This document shows, one piece after another, positions 9,793 through 22,477 of a DNA stretch of 64,000 nt. This DNA is from Cryptomeria japonica (Eukaryota; Streptophyta; Pinopsida; Cupressales; Cupressaceae). A program made the translations under genes and the position numbers. The stretch is taken from assembly GCF_030272615.1 (NCBI RefSeq), contig NC_081406.1, forward strand, positions 259,399,386 to 259,463,385. The letters run 5' to 3'. Position 1 is the stretch's first letter. Each line of letters begins with the position of its first letter. The notes under the pieces were generated by a model, which was given only the letters and a program-made list of their open reading frames with translations, ran no database searches and was not told the DNA's origin.

Positions 9793-12238
9793 CAGTTAGG
9801 TCTTGAAGGGCCGTTACAATAAGGATCAGAACGAACATTGAATCGATGGTTCAATGGTCACAACTCATTTGTCATAATAGCAATCTATGAGTAAAAGTTT
9901 TCTATATTCAAATGCAACGTCATAAATTATTTTCAGCGCTAATGTTGGTTGAAGAAATTTAACATTTATCTATGTTTTATAGTAGGTTTTGAGTTATCAA
10001 CCATATTAATGAAAAAATTGGATTGCAATAAGTCTCTACCAACTTATCTTACATTTAATGATTTGACCCTGAAAGTCTTGCCTAATATTAGTCGACAAGG
10101 ATCAAATGCAATAAAATATCGCAAGTACACATTTATTCTCATATAGATTATGAATCAAAATACTGTATCCAACTATTTCTTCAAAGCTGACGCTCTTTCT
10201 TAATAAATATCAAACTATTTTTTTATAGCTGATGTTCTTTCTAAATAGTTATTTCCAGCAACTGGGATTCTTTGGCATCCCATTAAGCTAGCCCTTCTTC
10301 TATCTACAACCATCATTATTGAAGGTATAAAAACTTTATTCCAAATATATTTGTCATAGATCACACACTAGAGTCATATCTTGAGGGACCAATTATTCCA
10401 ATGATTTTGTGGATATGAATGACCTTTTACTTGTAGTGTCCCTTCTAGACTCACATTTTGATTTATTTTTTGATAGATTCATTTAAACTCATGGTTGATA
10501 TTTTGGTGATGTTTGATTGACACTTATGATCTCATTTAGACTCTATATAATTATTGATTATGATGGATATTTGATTTGACTTATGGTGATTGGATGATTT
10601 ATATGATTGATGATACATTCTGGATTATTGATGGATGGATTATATACACTTGATATCTCTATGTAGACTATATGATTTATGATGTCATGATGGTTCTAAC
10701 CCCTATTTTGTGATTATGATTTCATGTTTTCGATTGATGTTGTTATTGTGTGCTTGTTTTTCGTGATAGGGATGATGCCTTATCACTCATTGCAAGCATG
10801 ACATGGTGGTGTGGTTCTCCTTTCACTTATTTGTTTATCATGATGTGTATATGTTGTATATGTATCATATTGTGTTTAGTGGTGTTTGTAGGTTTGCAGG
10901 TACCGGACATCGACTCCACCTGGTCTCACAGGTATGAGCGTGTCCTATCCCAATGGCAAGTTGTAAGAGATGGAATGTGTTTCCCTCCAATACTCTAGGC
11001 TTAGATGTTCACCTAGTCAGTTGTGTTGTGGCATAAGTGAAGGTTAGAGTCTTGTGTCGATGTCGACCCCTTTTGTCGGGTTTCTTGTGGTGACATGCAT
11101 TTTTTAATTAATTAAATAATTAGATTAAAGTAATTTATTAATGTTTAAATTAATTTATTCTGGTGTGGCCATTATTTATTTATTTGTCTAATTGGGTTTG
11201 AAAATTCATTGAATCTTTGGATTGAAGATTGCTTGTTGGATTTGGATTGAACATCATCAAATTCTTCATTGTGCGATTTCTAGGTTGGAGTTGAAAACTC
11301 TCTTTCTGCATTTTTGTATTCCAAAAAATATTTTCTTCTCTATGATTGATGAAAGGTTGTTTGTGGGATAGAATTCAACATTTAAAGGATTTAATTTGGT
11401 TTTGGGGAGATTATAGATTGGATTGAATTTATAATTGACTGAGTTACAAAATTTGGAAAAATGCTTTGTTAGAAGTATGTTCTCTATGTATTTTTCCTGT
11501 TCAAAGATTGTTTTTGATTCTTTGTGATTAATTTGTCTTTTGTATTGCTTGGGGTTGAAATTTTACCTCCTTAATGTCTCCTTGTATAATCTCTTGATCT
11601 GTGAGCATTGTAGTTGATTTTCCCTTTTTCTAGTAGCTTGCCAACAGTGGATATGATTGTTCTAGGAGGATGTTTTGGTTACAAACCTTTTTTGTTGATG
11701 GTTATTGTCTGATTGGGGTCTTAGATAGTTATTTGAATTATAATTTTGGTATACTTTGAGTTGTATTGTATTCCTATAAGTAATGTGAAGCTCTGTGCCT
11801 TCCTAAGCAAGTATATGATGGGATTTTGATTGATTACCTTGCAAATCATCCATGTTATGTCCATAGTGTGTTTCCTTCATGCTTTCACATCTTCCTGCAC
11901 CTCCTGGGTGTGTTAATTGTTCACTTGTTTTCCCATATGCAAGTCTAGGCAAGTCTGATATGAAATTTTATTCGTTTTCATTAGTTTTCTACACTTTTAC
12001 CAAAAATGCCATTTCTAAGACCAGAAGCATTATTTCTAGGACCAAGAGCACTGAAAGACAATCCAAGAGCACTAATTTGGCTCCTATAAGTACTAACCTG
12101 GGTTATGAGAGTGCTAATCTACTCTTAGGATGCTGGATTTGTCATTTTTTCTCATGATGATTAGTTTTTCAATTTTCGTGCATTTTCTAGAGGCATTTTG
12201 GATTGTGAAGTGTTTCTCAAAATTGATTACGATGTCAT
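9793..12238. other. Unassigned intergenic sequence up to the assembly gap
   Basis: AT/GT-rich sequence with a degenerate GAT/TGAT-rich part at about 10480-10760 and a somewhat more complex patch at 10890-11100. ORFs are short and lack recognisable motifs. The patch could be remnant retroelement sequence, but no ends or domains are seen. Confidence 0.4.
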
Positions 12239-12738
12239 NNNNNNNNNNNNNNNNNNNNNNNNNNNNNNNNNNNNNNNNNNNNNNNNNNNNNNNNNNNNNN
12301 NNNNNNNNNNNNNNNNNNNNNNNNNNNNNNNNNNNNNNNNNNNNNNNNNNNNNNNNNNNNNNNNNNNNNNNNNNNNNNNNNNNNNNNNNNNNNNNNNNNN
12401 NNNNNNNNNNNNNNNNNNNNNNNNNNNNNNNNNNNNNNNNNNNNNNNNNNNNNNNNNNNNNNNNNNNNNNNNNNNNNNNNNNNNNNNNNNNNNNNNNNNN
12501 NNNNNNNNNNNNNNNNNNNNNNNNNNNNNNNNNNNNNNNNNNNNNNNNNNNNNNNNNNNNNNNNNNNNNNNNNNNNNNNNNNNNNNNNNNNNNNNNNNNN
12601 NNNNNNNNNNNNNNNNNNNNNNNNNNNNNNNNNNNNNNNNNNNNNNNNNNNNNNNNNNNNNNNNNNNNNNNNNNNNNNNNNNNNNNNNNNNNNNNNNNNN
12701 NNNNNNNNNNNNNNNNNNNNNNNNNNNNNNNNNNNNNN
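12239..12738. other. Assembly gap of exactly 500 N
   Basis: Five hundred consecutive N. The round length suggests a scaffolding placeholder, so the true distance is unknown. Open frames reported across it are artefacts. Confidence 0.99.
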
Positions 12739-12754
12739 GAGGAAATATCAAATT

Positions 12755-13010
12755 CGGGACACAATATGACACTATATGACACTATATTATCCCTATATTA
12801 TCTCTATAGCACACCATAGGACCTATAACGACACCAAATGGTGTCCTAAGGGGTCATAGAACACCATAGGACCCTTTAGAACACCATATGATGTTGTTAT
12901 GGGGTCATTGGTGTCCCAAGGGGTCTTAAGGGGTCACAGGGACACCATATGACCTCTTAGGAAACAATATGACCTCTAATGACACCTAAGGGGTCATATG
13001 GTGGGCTAAT
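12755..13010. repeat. Short mixed-orientation repeats of an ACACCATA / GGGGTCAT motif
   Basis: ACACCATAGGACC-like and GGGGTCATATGGTG-like words alternate through this segment, for example at about 12811, 12851, 12879, 12945 and 12990. The second is close to the reverse complement of the first, so the block is a chain of degenerate small palindromes. It adjoins the gap, which it may have helped to cause. Confidence 0.6.
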
Positions 13011-13719
13011 AAAATGATATATTAAATTTAAAGTTATGAATAGAACATCATACAACGAGACTCCAAGTGAACAAACAACGAGGCTTCGCTAAAAAGCAAG
13101 TGTAAGAGCTTGACCTAACCCTTAGACTATTGCCTAAGTTCTAAAACATATGATGCTATTAAATTTGTAAGGTTATAAGACTGATCTCGATTGTGACTAT
13201 AGGAATTACACACTTGATTTCTTTCATGGGTATGTACCGTTCCAAGCTGTTTTACAAGTGATGGTCATCATATACTACCACTACCATGCATACAACAAAC
13301 TTTCATTTCTTTAGGTGACAGGTGTTGTGTAACAACATGGGAACTCTCGCATACCCACCAGTATCATTCTATAGGACATCATCTGTGTTACTCTTCCTCT
13401 TTCTCTTCCTACCTATTGTTTCCTTCTGAAAAACATATTGCAGGTACTTTGACTCATCATGTTGCTTTGTTGACACTATTTTCCAGATCTGCTCTACTCA
13501 TTAAAAACACATTCAAGAAGAATATTGCTGCAGGTTTCCTTGTTTGTCACGGTAATACACCCATGGTTCAATTTCAAACTCTATTCCTCCTATTCAATAT
13601 ACAGACACAAATCCATCAGTCAATTTTCTTAGGAGAGCATACATGATAAAAATCAAAGAGGAAGTTGCAGACAAGAAATAAATTCACTTACTTCCATAGA
13701 AGTACAGACACAGTTGCAG
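13011..13719. other. Unassigned sequence
   Basis: Mixed-composition sequence with short ORFs only. I see no domain, tRNA or repeat boundary here. Confidence 0.4.
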
Positions 13720-13785
13720 TGGGGTATGGAGAGAGGGAGGGAGAGAAGAAGAGAAAGAGGGATGGGGTATGGAGGAAGGGAGAAG

Positions 13786-13827
<42 letters not shown>

Positions 13828-13946
13828 TGGTGTATGGAGGAAGGGATAAGGGGAGAGAGGGAGGGATGGGGTATGGAGGAAGGGAGAAGGGGAGAGAGCG
13901 AGGGAGAGAGAGAGAGAGGGATGGGGTATGGAGGAAGGGAGAAGGG

Positions 13947-13976
<30 letters not shown>
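13720..13976 (+). repeat. (GA)n / GGGAGA purine-rich microsatellite
   Basis: Almost pure purine on the plus strand. GA dinucleotide runs are separated by GGATGGGGTATGGAGGAAGG units that recur about five times. Long frames across it, rich in Arg/Glu/Gly or Ser/Leu, follow from the repeat and are not genes. Confidence 0.95.
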
Positions 13977-13978
<2 letters not shown>

Positions 13979-14019
13979 CCTTGTATGTGTTTGAGAGGGG
14001 GAGACAATACACTTACATG

Positions 14020-14290
14020 TGTATATATATATACGTATATATATATATACATATATATATATATACATGTATATATATATACATATGTATATATATATAT
14101 ACATATATATATGTATATATATATACATGTATATATATATACATGTATATATATATACATATATATATATACATATATATATATATATCTATATACACAT
14201 ATTATATATACAATATCATATTATACACGTATTATATATTACATATATTATATGTATATACAAATATTATATATAGAATATCATATTATA
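14020..14290. repeat. (TA)n array with regularly spaced CATG/CATATG
   Basis: TATATATA tracts interrupted by ACATGT, ACATATGT and ACGTAT every 14-20 bases, passing after about 14195 into TTATATAT-rich sequence. The interruptions are themselves palindromic. Frames rich in Tyr/Ile/His are repeat artefacts. Confidence 0.9.
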
Positions 14291-14299
14291 CAATAGCAC

Positions 14300-14444
14300 G
14301 TACGTGATGATTATAGTAAAAAGAGTGCGTACGCACTGTTTATAGGAAAACAAGCGTGTACTTGCTGCTTACACCATAAGTAGCCCGTACGCGCTTTTTA
14401 AACTTGTAGTATCTTGTACACGCTTTTGATTGTTTAGGCTTGGA
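14300..14444. repeat. 29-bp minisatellite, five diverged units centred on GTAC
   Basis: GTAC occurs at 14300, 14329, 14358, 14387 and 14416, an exact 29-base step each time. Units share the pattern GTAC(G/T)(C/T)GCT followed by an A/T-rich middle, but otherwise differ strongly. The second GTAC lies in the perfect 12-base palindrome GTGCGTACGCAC. There are no variable spacers, so this is a decayed tandem repeat and not a CRISPR array. Confidence 0.75.
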
Positions 14445-15835
14445 AATAGGCCTAGATGACAAAGCTACGGTTTGGAAGTTTGATTTCCCTCCATTTCTCT
14501 CATTTTTGACGTTTTTTATTTTATCAACTTGGTTTATCGAATTTGTCATCATCAGGTTTACACTTCATCAAGTGGGTATTTCTAAAATTGCCACCATATT
14601 TTCACCCATCTTCTAAGCTTTCTAACCATATAATTTTTTTTCAATTTGAACAACAATAACATATTATTATTGAATTTCTTTTACCAGTGTCTCCATAGTT
14701 CTCACAGACATAAGTGCACCATTTTTTGAATAACTTTTGATATACTTATCCAAATTTAAAAAACTTTATATATTATTGTAGTGCACTTGATTCTTTACAA
14801 TTTAAAAAAAAAATCGTATTTTCAATTTGTTTAGTGCAACTTATGCTTCGAACAGGTACCTAATTTTCAGGATGTGCTTGATTGGAAAAATCATAAAAAT
14901 AAAATACTCAACAAAAAATTACAAAAAAATACACATCTTCCAGTGCTCACTCTTAACTATCTTTCTGCCAAAGGATTTGACAAAATACTAAATCTAACTA
15001 TGACTTTTTTGATGCGCACGTCAGACACTATGTTATGTTTTTCAGAAAAAATCAGGGTCATTTTTTCGTGTGCGAAGGATTTGACCCCCTTAATCTTATC
15101 CAATTTTGAAAAAGTTTAGTAGTTTGGAAACTAGATTCAGAATACTACAATATTTTTTCTTTGATTATCTTCATATCTTAAGTGGATGACTTTCAAATTT
15201 TGCCTCCAAGTTTAGGTTCCCCTGATTTCAGAAAAAAAAAAGTGTCCACTTATACCCACCTTTTTTACCACCATCTTTGTGCACTTACCCACATAATATT
15301 TAATTTATTAATAAAAGGGATTTTATTTTAAAAATATAGAGAACAATAAATGCAATTAATTTAATTTATTTTCTGCTAAATTTAAATAAAATTATTTTTC
15401 TAATATAATGCAACTTTGCAACTAAATTTAATTACTTCATTTAATTAATTAAATTCATAATCACCAATGCATAATAATACATAATTTAAATATACCCACT
15501 ATGAAATAATGCCATAAATTTAATTAAATAATTAAATCCACTAGGACCCGCAAACTGAGAAAACCCAAACGAAGACTCAAAAAATATCAACCAACAACAC
15601 TCGAAGGCCGAACAAACAGACTGGATGACCAACCGACGACACTCACAAGAGTGTAACTGGGGTAAAATTAAGGTCAACCACTATCTCCTCCACTCCCGTC
15701 AGACAAATAAGGCACGAAAAAAACCTATGAAGCCAGGTGGAGACGATACCCCGTACCTACCCTGTACTTGTACCTGCAATATCCTACATCATCGAGCCAC
15801 GCATGCATATATACAAACATAGAATACATGGCATA
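14445..15835. other. Unassigned AT-rich sequence
   Basis: AT-rich with many TTTAATTAA-type words (15300-15540). Short ORFs only; no motif or repeat boundary is recognised before the solo LTR. Confidence 0.45.
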
Positions 15836-16896
15836 TGTTGGTATTTTGGTATGGTTTTGTCATTGATGTCAACACCTACTAAAACACTAGCACTCTAGAG
15901 ATCCAGCAACATTCACCGGCAAGCAAGTAACTATTGCACAGTTATTGGTATATGGTTCACCGACAGGATATAATGATCACCGGCACTTGGAATGATATGG
16001 AAGACACTTGGTAATGTCAAAGACATCGTGTGGACACTTTGTTTTGAAGAATTAATCATTGGTATATTCATATTTGCATATTTGCTTTTACCGGCAAATA
16101 GGTCTAGGGTTACCTAGGGTTACACCGGCAGGTTTATCTTTTCCAGATCAGCATTGCACGCTATGGAGATGATTTATTATTGATATAAATGCATTAAGCC
16201 GACATGTTTAATCGGTTATTGCATCAGACATTATATTGTTTGTAAAATGTTTTTATTGTAATATCTTGTAGAGCCGACCTACTAAAATTGGTCTTAGGTT
16301 ATGGTATAAATGTAAGATCTTATTTGTAAGATCGAATGTGGAATGCGAAAAATTGTGAGAAGGTATATGCGAGATTAAGCAGAGCTATACACGAAGACAT
16401 CATTTGAAGGTGAAGCTAGGTTTTTGTGAAAGCTTATCAGCATTACACCGGTACTGAATCCAGCATATGAAGATGATATTTTGTGCAGTACATTCTTATT
16501 GGATTTAACCATCCAACTGTAGTCAGTGTGACTCCCATTTTGTGATTGAGCAGTGAACTCTAGTCTGTTGGCCTTTCTGCATGTGCAGACCCCATTTATG
16601 TACACTTACTATCTGCAGTAGTATCATCTAATTGTGGGTAAGGTTTCCCACCGTGGTTTTTCCCCTTATAGGGTTTCCACGTACAAATATTGGTGTTATG
16701 TGTTGTGGATGACTTTATGTTTATGTTTTATGCATTAATCTTTATCGGTATAGCAATTAACTGTTAACACTATCTACCGGCATACTTAACTGGTTTACCG
16801 ATATTAAGCATTAAGTTGGTTAAGTTGTTTTTTGTTTGAATTTATTTGACAATTGATTCACCCCCCCCCCCTCTCAGTTGTCTCAGGGACCTAATA
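15836..16896 (+). mobile_element. Solo copia LTR with perfect 5-bp target duplication
   Basis: A 1061-bp sequence beginning TGTTGGTATTTTGG and ending CCTAATA, homologous along its length to the E4 LTR (57103-58172). Shared landmarks include TTGTCATTGATGTCAACAC near the start, GGATTTAACCATCCAA(C/T)TGTAGTCAGTG, and the pyrimidine/C run before CTCTCAGTTG. GCATA precedes it at 15831-15835 and follows it at 16897-16901. No internal sequence is present, so an element inserted here and then collapsed to one LTR. The final CA has become TA. Confidence 0.93.
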
Positions 16897-16901
16897 GCAT
16901 A

Positions 16902-19840
16902 CACACCGATGAAGGAGAGTCGTGATGTTCCCTATCTCACCAGAGTGAGTGAAGGAAAAGCATCCCATTGCATCTAATACACTTGCAAATACGCAACATA
17001 TAATTACACATCGCATAGATAAGGTAAAGTGTCAGTTCATAACAATAATCCATAAAATACCACAAATCACAAGTACTGAAATACTATGAATAAAGTATGC
17101 ATCCCATATCCAAATAAAGCATGAAATAATGTCATATAAGTTTGAATAACACAAAATGGTAATGTATCCACTTAAAGTAAACAATAGCAAAATATGAGTC
17201 TAATAAGTTCAATCGAGGAGGGGTACTACAACCAGGATATTGCAGGTCCACACCATTGAAATGGTAGAGAGGTACAATTTCTGGCCCTGCTACTACTGTC
17301 GGTAGCTCTATTGCATGAAATATAATGAATTATGTTAGTGCTTCAAGCCCTACAAAGGATTAAGTTCCTCTTTATGTTTATCTTGCTCGTTTTATATTAC
17401 TTGCAAACTTGAATATTGCGATGGTATCTACTTTTGTTACAAATAGTTTTGAAGTTGCAGTTCACCACCACAATTGGAATCATTATATTTCTTCTATGAC
17501 TTGTAGAAATAGGCCTATTTCTCTCATTTCATGCTTTCAAGTTTCAACATTAGAGGTACACCACCTTGAGTATCTATTTGATTATTTCGCTTGTTGCTTT
17601 TGTTGCCTTTTGTTAATATTTAAAATATGACAAGGATATCACATGTTGAGGTATCCTAGTTAATCACACTCCTATTGTAATATATCAAAAAAAATTCCAG
17701 CATAGCAATTAATCTCAGCAAGGTTCTCTATAAACAAGTGCTTTAAAATTTGTGATACTTCAAACTATAATATCACATAGAAGAATGATTCTTTTACAAC
17801 AATTATCATAGTTAAGGAAAGAATCAAACTAATGTAAGCAAGCATTCTTATTACCAGATAAACACCACACTCTAAAGATTAATATTAAAAAGACTGAAGT
17901 ATGTGCAAATAGCATTACAAATATGAGTAAAGATGTGTTGTAACCAAACACAACAAATTGTCTATTCTTCTGTTGTAAAGCAAAATTGGTTGCCAATAGA
18001 AACTTGCTTTTACAACACAAAAATCTAAGGTTAAAACTTGAAATCTAGACAGAAAAGTTTGAGTCTGAGTACCAAAATCTGCTGCTAAGAATAATCCTAA
18101 TAACATGTGTATTGAAACAAACACGGGTGTGTGAGCTTAAAAGTGCTAAATCTGAAAGAAAATAGAATCTGAAGACTTAAGCAAAAGGCCAGAATCTCAA
18201 TTCTTTCTTTTCAAATGGAATCTGGAGCTTATCAAAAAGATCCAAACTACTCAAACAAGAATATCATAAAAAATAAAAAAATTACTGAAACCACACAATA
18301 ATATTATTATAATACTTATCTATCATCAAAAAGAATAAAAAAAAAATAAGGCACAAAGAAACTTTATCAAGAATGTATTGAAACCTATTTAGGGTTTAGG
18401 AACCTCTATGATTTAATCTCCTTTGTCCAAACAAGATGTCAAATCAAGCACATAATGTAAATGCCTGCTTCTAAGTGCTTGTACATGCATTTTAGATGGA
18501 ATCCTTTTGTCCAATGACTGAAGATTCCAAGTAGATATGGTCCAATGCCAATAACAATTGTTATTTAAAGTTAAAAATAGATTTAGACGATTATTAGTAT
18601 GTTATTGATATTGAATCGTGGACTGTCTGATACCTTATGACTGAAGATCTTGTATCAATGGGGAGATATGGATCTTGCTACCACTAATCTGCCCAAAAAA
18701 AGCCAAATGCCAACATTTGATTTTAAAATATAATTAAGATATTTTATTTCTTGTTTCATGTGCCTCCAAATAGGTGGCAACAAATCCTTGAACGTGATTA
18801 ACACAGATTTATTCGGCAAGCAAAAGAGATTTATTCAATATAATTTTACTTTATATCTCATCCTAGTGCCGATGAGGATCAATCTCAACCTTACAAAATA
18901 CAGGACATAATTAACTAACAAGTCCTTAATAATACACCCTTCCAAGGGACATACCTCTCCAAAATTTCCAAAAAAATTCCAACTAGTCTAGCCATAAAAA
19001 CTAAAGAATGCATACTTTCGAGGGACTGCCTTAAATTATAATTGACTAATTGGTATCTTCCCTACAACTTATGTCTATTTGACTAAACATGTGCATTTCA
19101 TGACATTCTCTTTAATTCCTCTTTGCGTTCACAAATATGTATCAATCCCTCAAGCTGCACACTAAGGTATCATAGAGTAAAGTTTGCAATTGAGAACGAA
19201 GGAATCGTGTCAATGTCATGTCATAAAAGCTATATCAAGCAAAAGATTTTACATGACGGAATTTCCTTAGGTAATCACCAAAATCAGTTCAATTGTACTT
19301 ATACGAATTCAATCAATTATGTAAGTTCAACATTGACAAATAAAATTAATTTTAGCACAAGAAACAATATTCAGCCATCTAAACAAGTACCCAGAAAAAA
19401 GATACAAAAATCTGAATCTATTACAAACAATTTATTTTGTTCCACCTCAAACCCTAAATGGAAAATTCAAAAATCAAAGCACCATTTTACCTCTGCCACG
19501 ACACAAGCTGATCAATGAGCACCAAAAGCTTACGATATTCAACAACAACCTTGAGATTGCTTTCTCCGGTGCAAACGATCGGTTCGGAAACCAGACCAAG
19601 CACCAACCCCACAAGACCTAAATCTGCAGTCTCTACCAGCTTCCCACATTAATCGACCCCGTGATTAAGTTCCTTCTTCTTCACCGAGCCTTTCCTAACA
19701 AAATCCATGAATTCTTTTTTCCCTCTTTCATCCTTACAAAAGATATTCACCTTCAACTTGACTGTAACCCAGCATTCCTCCCTTGCTTCAGTAAATCGAT
19801 TCCATGCCATCAAAAGTCTCACCATCCAATACCTCTGAAC
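16902..19840. other. Unassigned AT-rich intergenic sequence
   Basis: No gene, element end or tandem repeat is recognised. The longest frame (19123-19518, plus, 131 codons) lies in AT-rich sequence and has no motif. Confidence 0.45.
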
Positions 19841-19844
19841 TTAT

Positions 19845-20148
19845 ATTTCATGGCGATTCCCTACAGGACATGGTCGTAGGGCATCGAGAAAATCCTTAGA
19901 GAATTTCAGTGCTCTAAAAAATTCTTCGGCTCTTTTCTGCTCCGTTTCTGAAGCTGAAATTCCGTGGGCTAAATGTTGGTAAGAAACCTTCAAGAAATGA
20001 CCCAAAAATGGTACAAACGCTTGGCAAGCCCACAATTTTTTTCTGTGGACCCTTCAAACGCTAGTACCCCATTAAGAGGCTCGAGATAGCTTCTCAGCTC
20101 GATATAGAGGCCATTCGAGTTTTCTGCTTTGGAAATAATGGCATCCAT
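19845..20148 (-). pseudogene. Possible host coding exon, frameshifted in a homopolymer
   Basis: On the minus strand an ATG at 20148 (context TCTCAATGG) opens 52 codons starting MDAIISKAENSNGLYIELRS. In an adjacent frame a second open stretch, including FVPFLGHFLKVSYQHLAHG and a Glu/Lys-rich helix-like part, runs from about 20035 to 19841. The two overlap at a run of seven T (about 20035-20042, plus strand), where a one-base indel would join them into ~100 residues. Base composition is more balanced than in the surroundings, and a possible splice donor lies further along. I do not recognise the protein. It could be a first exon, a gene fragment, or chance. Confidence 0.3.
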
Positions 20149-20353
20149 TGAGAGCTCTGATGATGCGCGATTAACTTTGAGGTAATGGTTGCAGGTTTTC
20201 GTCTGTGTTGGGATCTGATTTTGTGTGGTGTAAGTCTCTGCTCCTGGAGTGGCGAGGAGAAACCCTCCCCTGAATTCAAAAGAAGGGCGGCAAAAAAATT
20301 TCTCAATTTCAAATCTCCGAATGTATTCAGAATCACTTTTTTAATTATTATGT

Positions 20354-21010
20354 GAGAGGCATCATCTACAATGACATCAAAATGTCCCTAAACAAAAATC
20401 TATTTTTAAACAATTTTACATACAAATGATAGGTAAATGTATGAAATATGTCATGTTTCAGTTTTTGTGGAGGTGTTATTTTATTACTCCAAATAAAATA
20501 GAACCTTTGCCATTTATTTCATGCTAATTTGCAACTTTTTGCATGCAAGACTTTAATGGATTTGTATTCTTGATGTTTAGTATTTTAGAAGAACATTTAT
20601 ATTACAAATGATTCTTTTCTATTATAAGATATCTCTCGGTATATTTTACATAATTTTTTTAAATATAAGTATACTAGTTATGTCGAGAGGCATCTACAAT
20701 GACATCAAAATGTTCGTAAACAAAAATCCATTTTGGAAACAATTTGACATGCAAATGATGGGTAAATGCATGAAATATGTCATGTTTCAGCTTTTGTGGA
20801 GGTGTTATTTTATTACTCCAAATAAAATAGAACCCTCGTCACTTGTCTCTAGCTAGATTCACAGCTTTTTGCATGAGGACTTTGATGGATTTTATTTTTG
20901 GTGTTTAGTATTTTAGAAGAACATTTATTTTACAGATGATTCTCGTCTATTATAAGATATCTCTCGGCATATTTTACATAAATTTTTTAAATATAAGTAT
21001 ACTAGTTGTA
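20354..21010 (+). repeat. 331-bp repeat, two tandem copies
   Basis: Copy one (20354-20684) and copy two (20685-21010) both begin GAGAGGCAT and end in ATAAGTATACTAGTT. They share long identical blocks such as CTCCAAATAAAATAGAACC and TTTAGTATTTTAGAAGAACA. A third copy lies at 33133-33460. No coding potential is evident. Confidence 0.9.
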
Positions 21011-22189
21011 ATAACATTTATAAATGGTGGAGAAGAGGTAAAATGTATAGGTATTAAAGCCAAGATAGGAAAAGAATCCAATAGAGATGGGATTCAAATT
21101 GTTCTTTGATCAAACTTATAGTTTTATATCATTTTTGTTTAAAAAAATTGTTCTTTGATCAAACTTGGACATTAAAGACAAGATAGCCTATTGAAGGATA
21201 GACTAGTGGGATTCTTGATCGAAGGAGATTTTTCAGCCTACCTCTCAAAGTTGGGAGTAATGATATGAGAATTCAATAATAGATCATAACTATTATAATA
21301 AATTCTTTGATTTAATACTAGCCAGACAATTATCTGGTCATTTATTTAGTCATTTATTTGTCTATGTATAGTATTGAGATCCTTGATCATTTTACTCTTT
21401 GGAGGCTGCAAATATGCCCATTAAATGTCTGAGATTTCGGCCATAATGACTGCCCTGCTGGTTGTTTCAAGTGATGGGCATGTATAAAGGAACAAGCTTA
21501 TGGCACAATTTTGCACAACTTCTTGAAGTCTTTATTTTTTTATACAAAATCTCTCTGTGACTTATGAAATGAAACATACATCAGATCACTTGATTACCCT
21601 CCTCCTTGTGTTCAAATTCGGGGTTGTCTTTACACAGTAAAAATGCCCTTGACTTCTACAAAACATTGTCAATTCTCTATTTCTATCTTAATGCACAGGC
21701 TTTGGGGAGAAAATCTTTAAAAAAGAACAAGAATAAAATCTCCTCTATATTTCTAAGTAGCTTGAAGTTAGAGCTTTCAATGATATAAAAAACTCTAAAT
21801 CTAAAATATTCACTATTATGTGGGGAAACACCATAAAATCTTTTCCTATGAAGAAATAAGGTTTTAAAAGGTTTAAAACCTCACCTTTTGCATGAATCAA
21901 ACTATTGAATTGGAACTTTGAGAGACTCTTAAGTGCCCTTTTAGGAGTTTTGTTTAGTTTCCTCTATGCATGAAACCTTGCATGCCACAAATCACTATTC
22001 TTTAACAAGCTTTTGATGATAAAACTGCAGTATAGAAAGGTTTGCATGCAATCTGTTTGCAAAATTGCTAAATACAGTTTTTGCAGAACCAAAACACAGT
22101 CAAAATGTCGCCTGGGTTAATGTATGCTACAATATTTGGCGCCAGTAAAGTGCCGACCAAAAATGGCACCTAGCATGAAATTTCACTAA
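21011..22189. other. Unassigned sequence with a short GTCATTTATTTA motif
   Basis: AT-rich sequence without a gene. At 21335-21362 two copies of GTCATTTATTTA match the sub-terminal repeats of the inner palindrome arms near 30.8-31.4 kb, so a fragment of that repeat family may lie here. Confidence 0.4.
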
Positions 22190-22456
22190 AAGAATTTTTT
22201 TCATTTACCGCCATCCATTTTTTTATTTATGTTTTAATTAAGACAATTAGAATATTTTTAATTTTTAATTTAAGATAATATATATAAAGAATAATTTAAT
22301 ATTTAAGGTAAAATATTTATTTTATCTTCAAAAATTGTTTTAAATCCAAGTGAAATTGTTACACTTTTATTCTTATTATATTTTTAATAGAAATAAAAAA
22401 ATATATAATATAATACATCTGCTAATAAAATAATTTATTTTTAATAAATATAAATA

Positions 22457-22477
22457 ATATTGAAATAATAAATAATT
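22457..22477 (+). repeat. LINE target-site duplication, left copy (21 bp)
   Basis: The 21-base sequence starting ATATTGAAATAATAAA is repeated without change at 30713-30733. The two copies bracket all LINE sequence, as expected for target-primed reverse transcription. Confidence 0.9.

Noticed and set aside
9793-12238. Possible retroelement patch near 10890-11100
   Set aside because: No protein motif, LTR pair, primer site or target duplication was found.
12114-12819. Frames of 181-229 codons across the gap
   Set aside because: More than 160 codons are N; only the open state of unknown bases joins the ends.
13653-14307. Overlapping frames up to 197 codons on both strands
   Set aside because: They are produced by GA and TA microsatellites and read as Arg/Glu/Gly, Ser/Leu/Pro or Tyr/Ile repeats.
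14300-14444. Regular short repeats as a CRISPR array
   Set aside because: Units are directly adjacent at a 29-base period with no unique spacers, and the DNA is plant nuclear.
19123-19518. 131-codon plus-strand ORF as a gene
   Set aside because: AT-rich, no motif, and composition no different from surrounding intergenic sequence.
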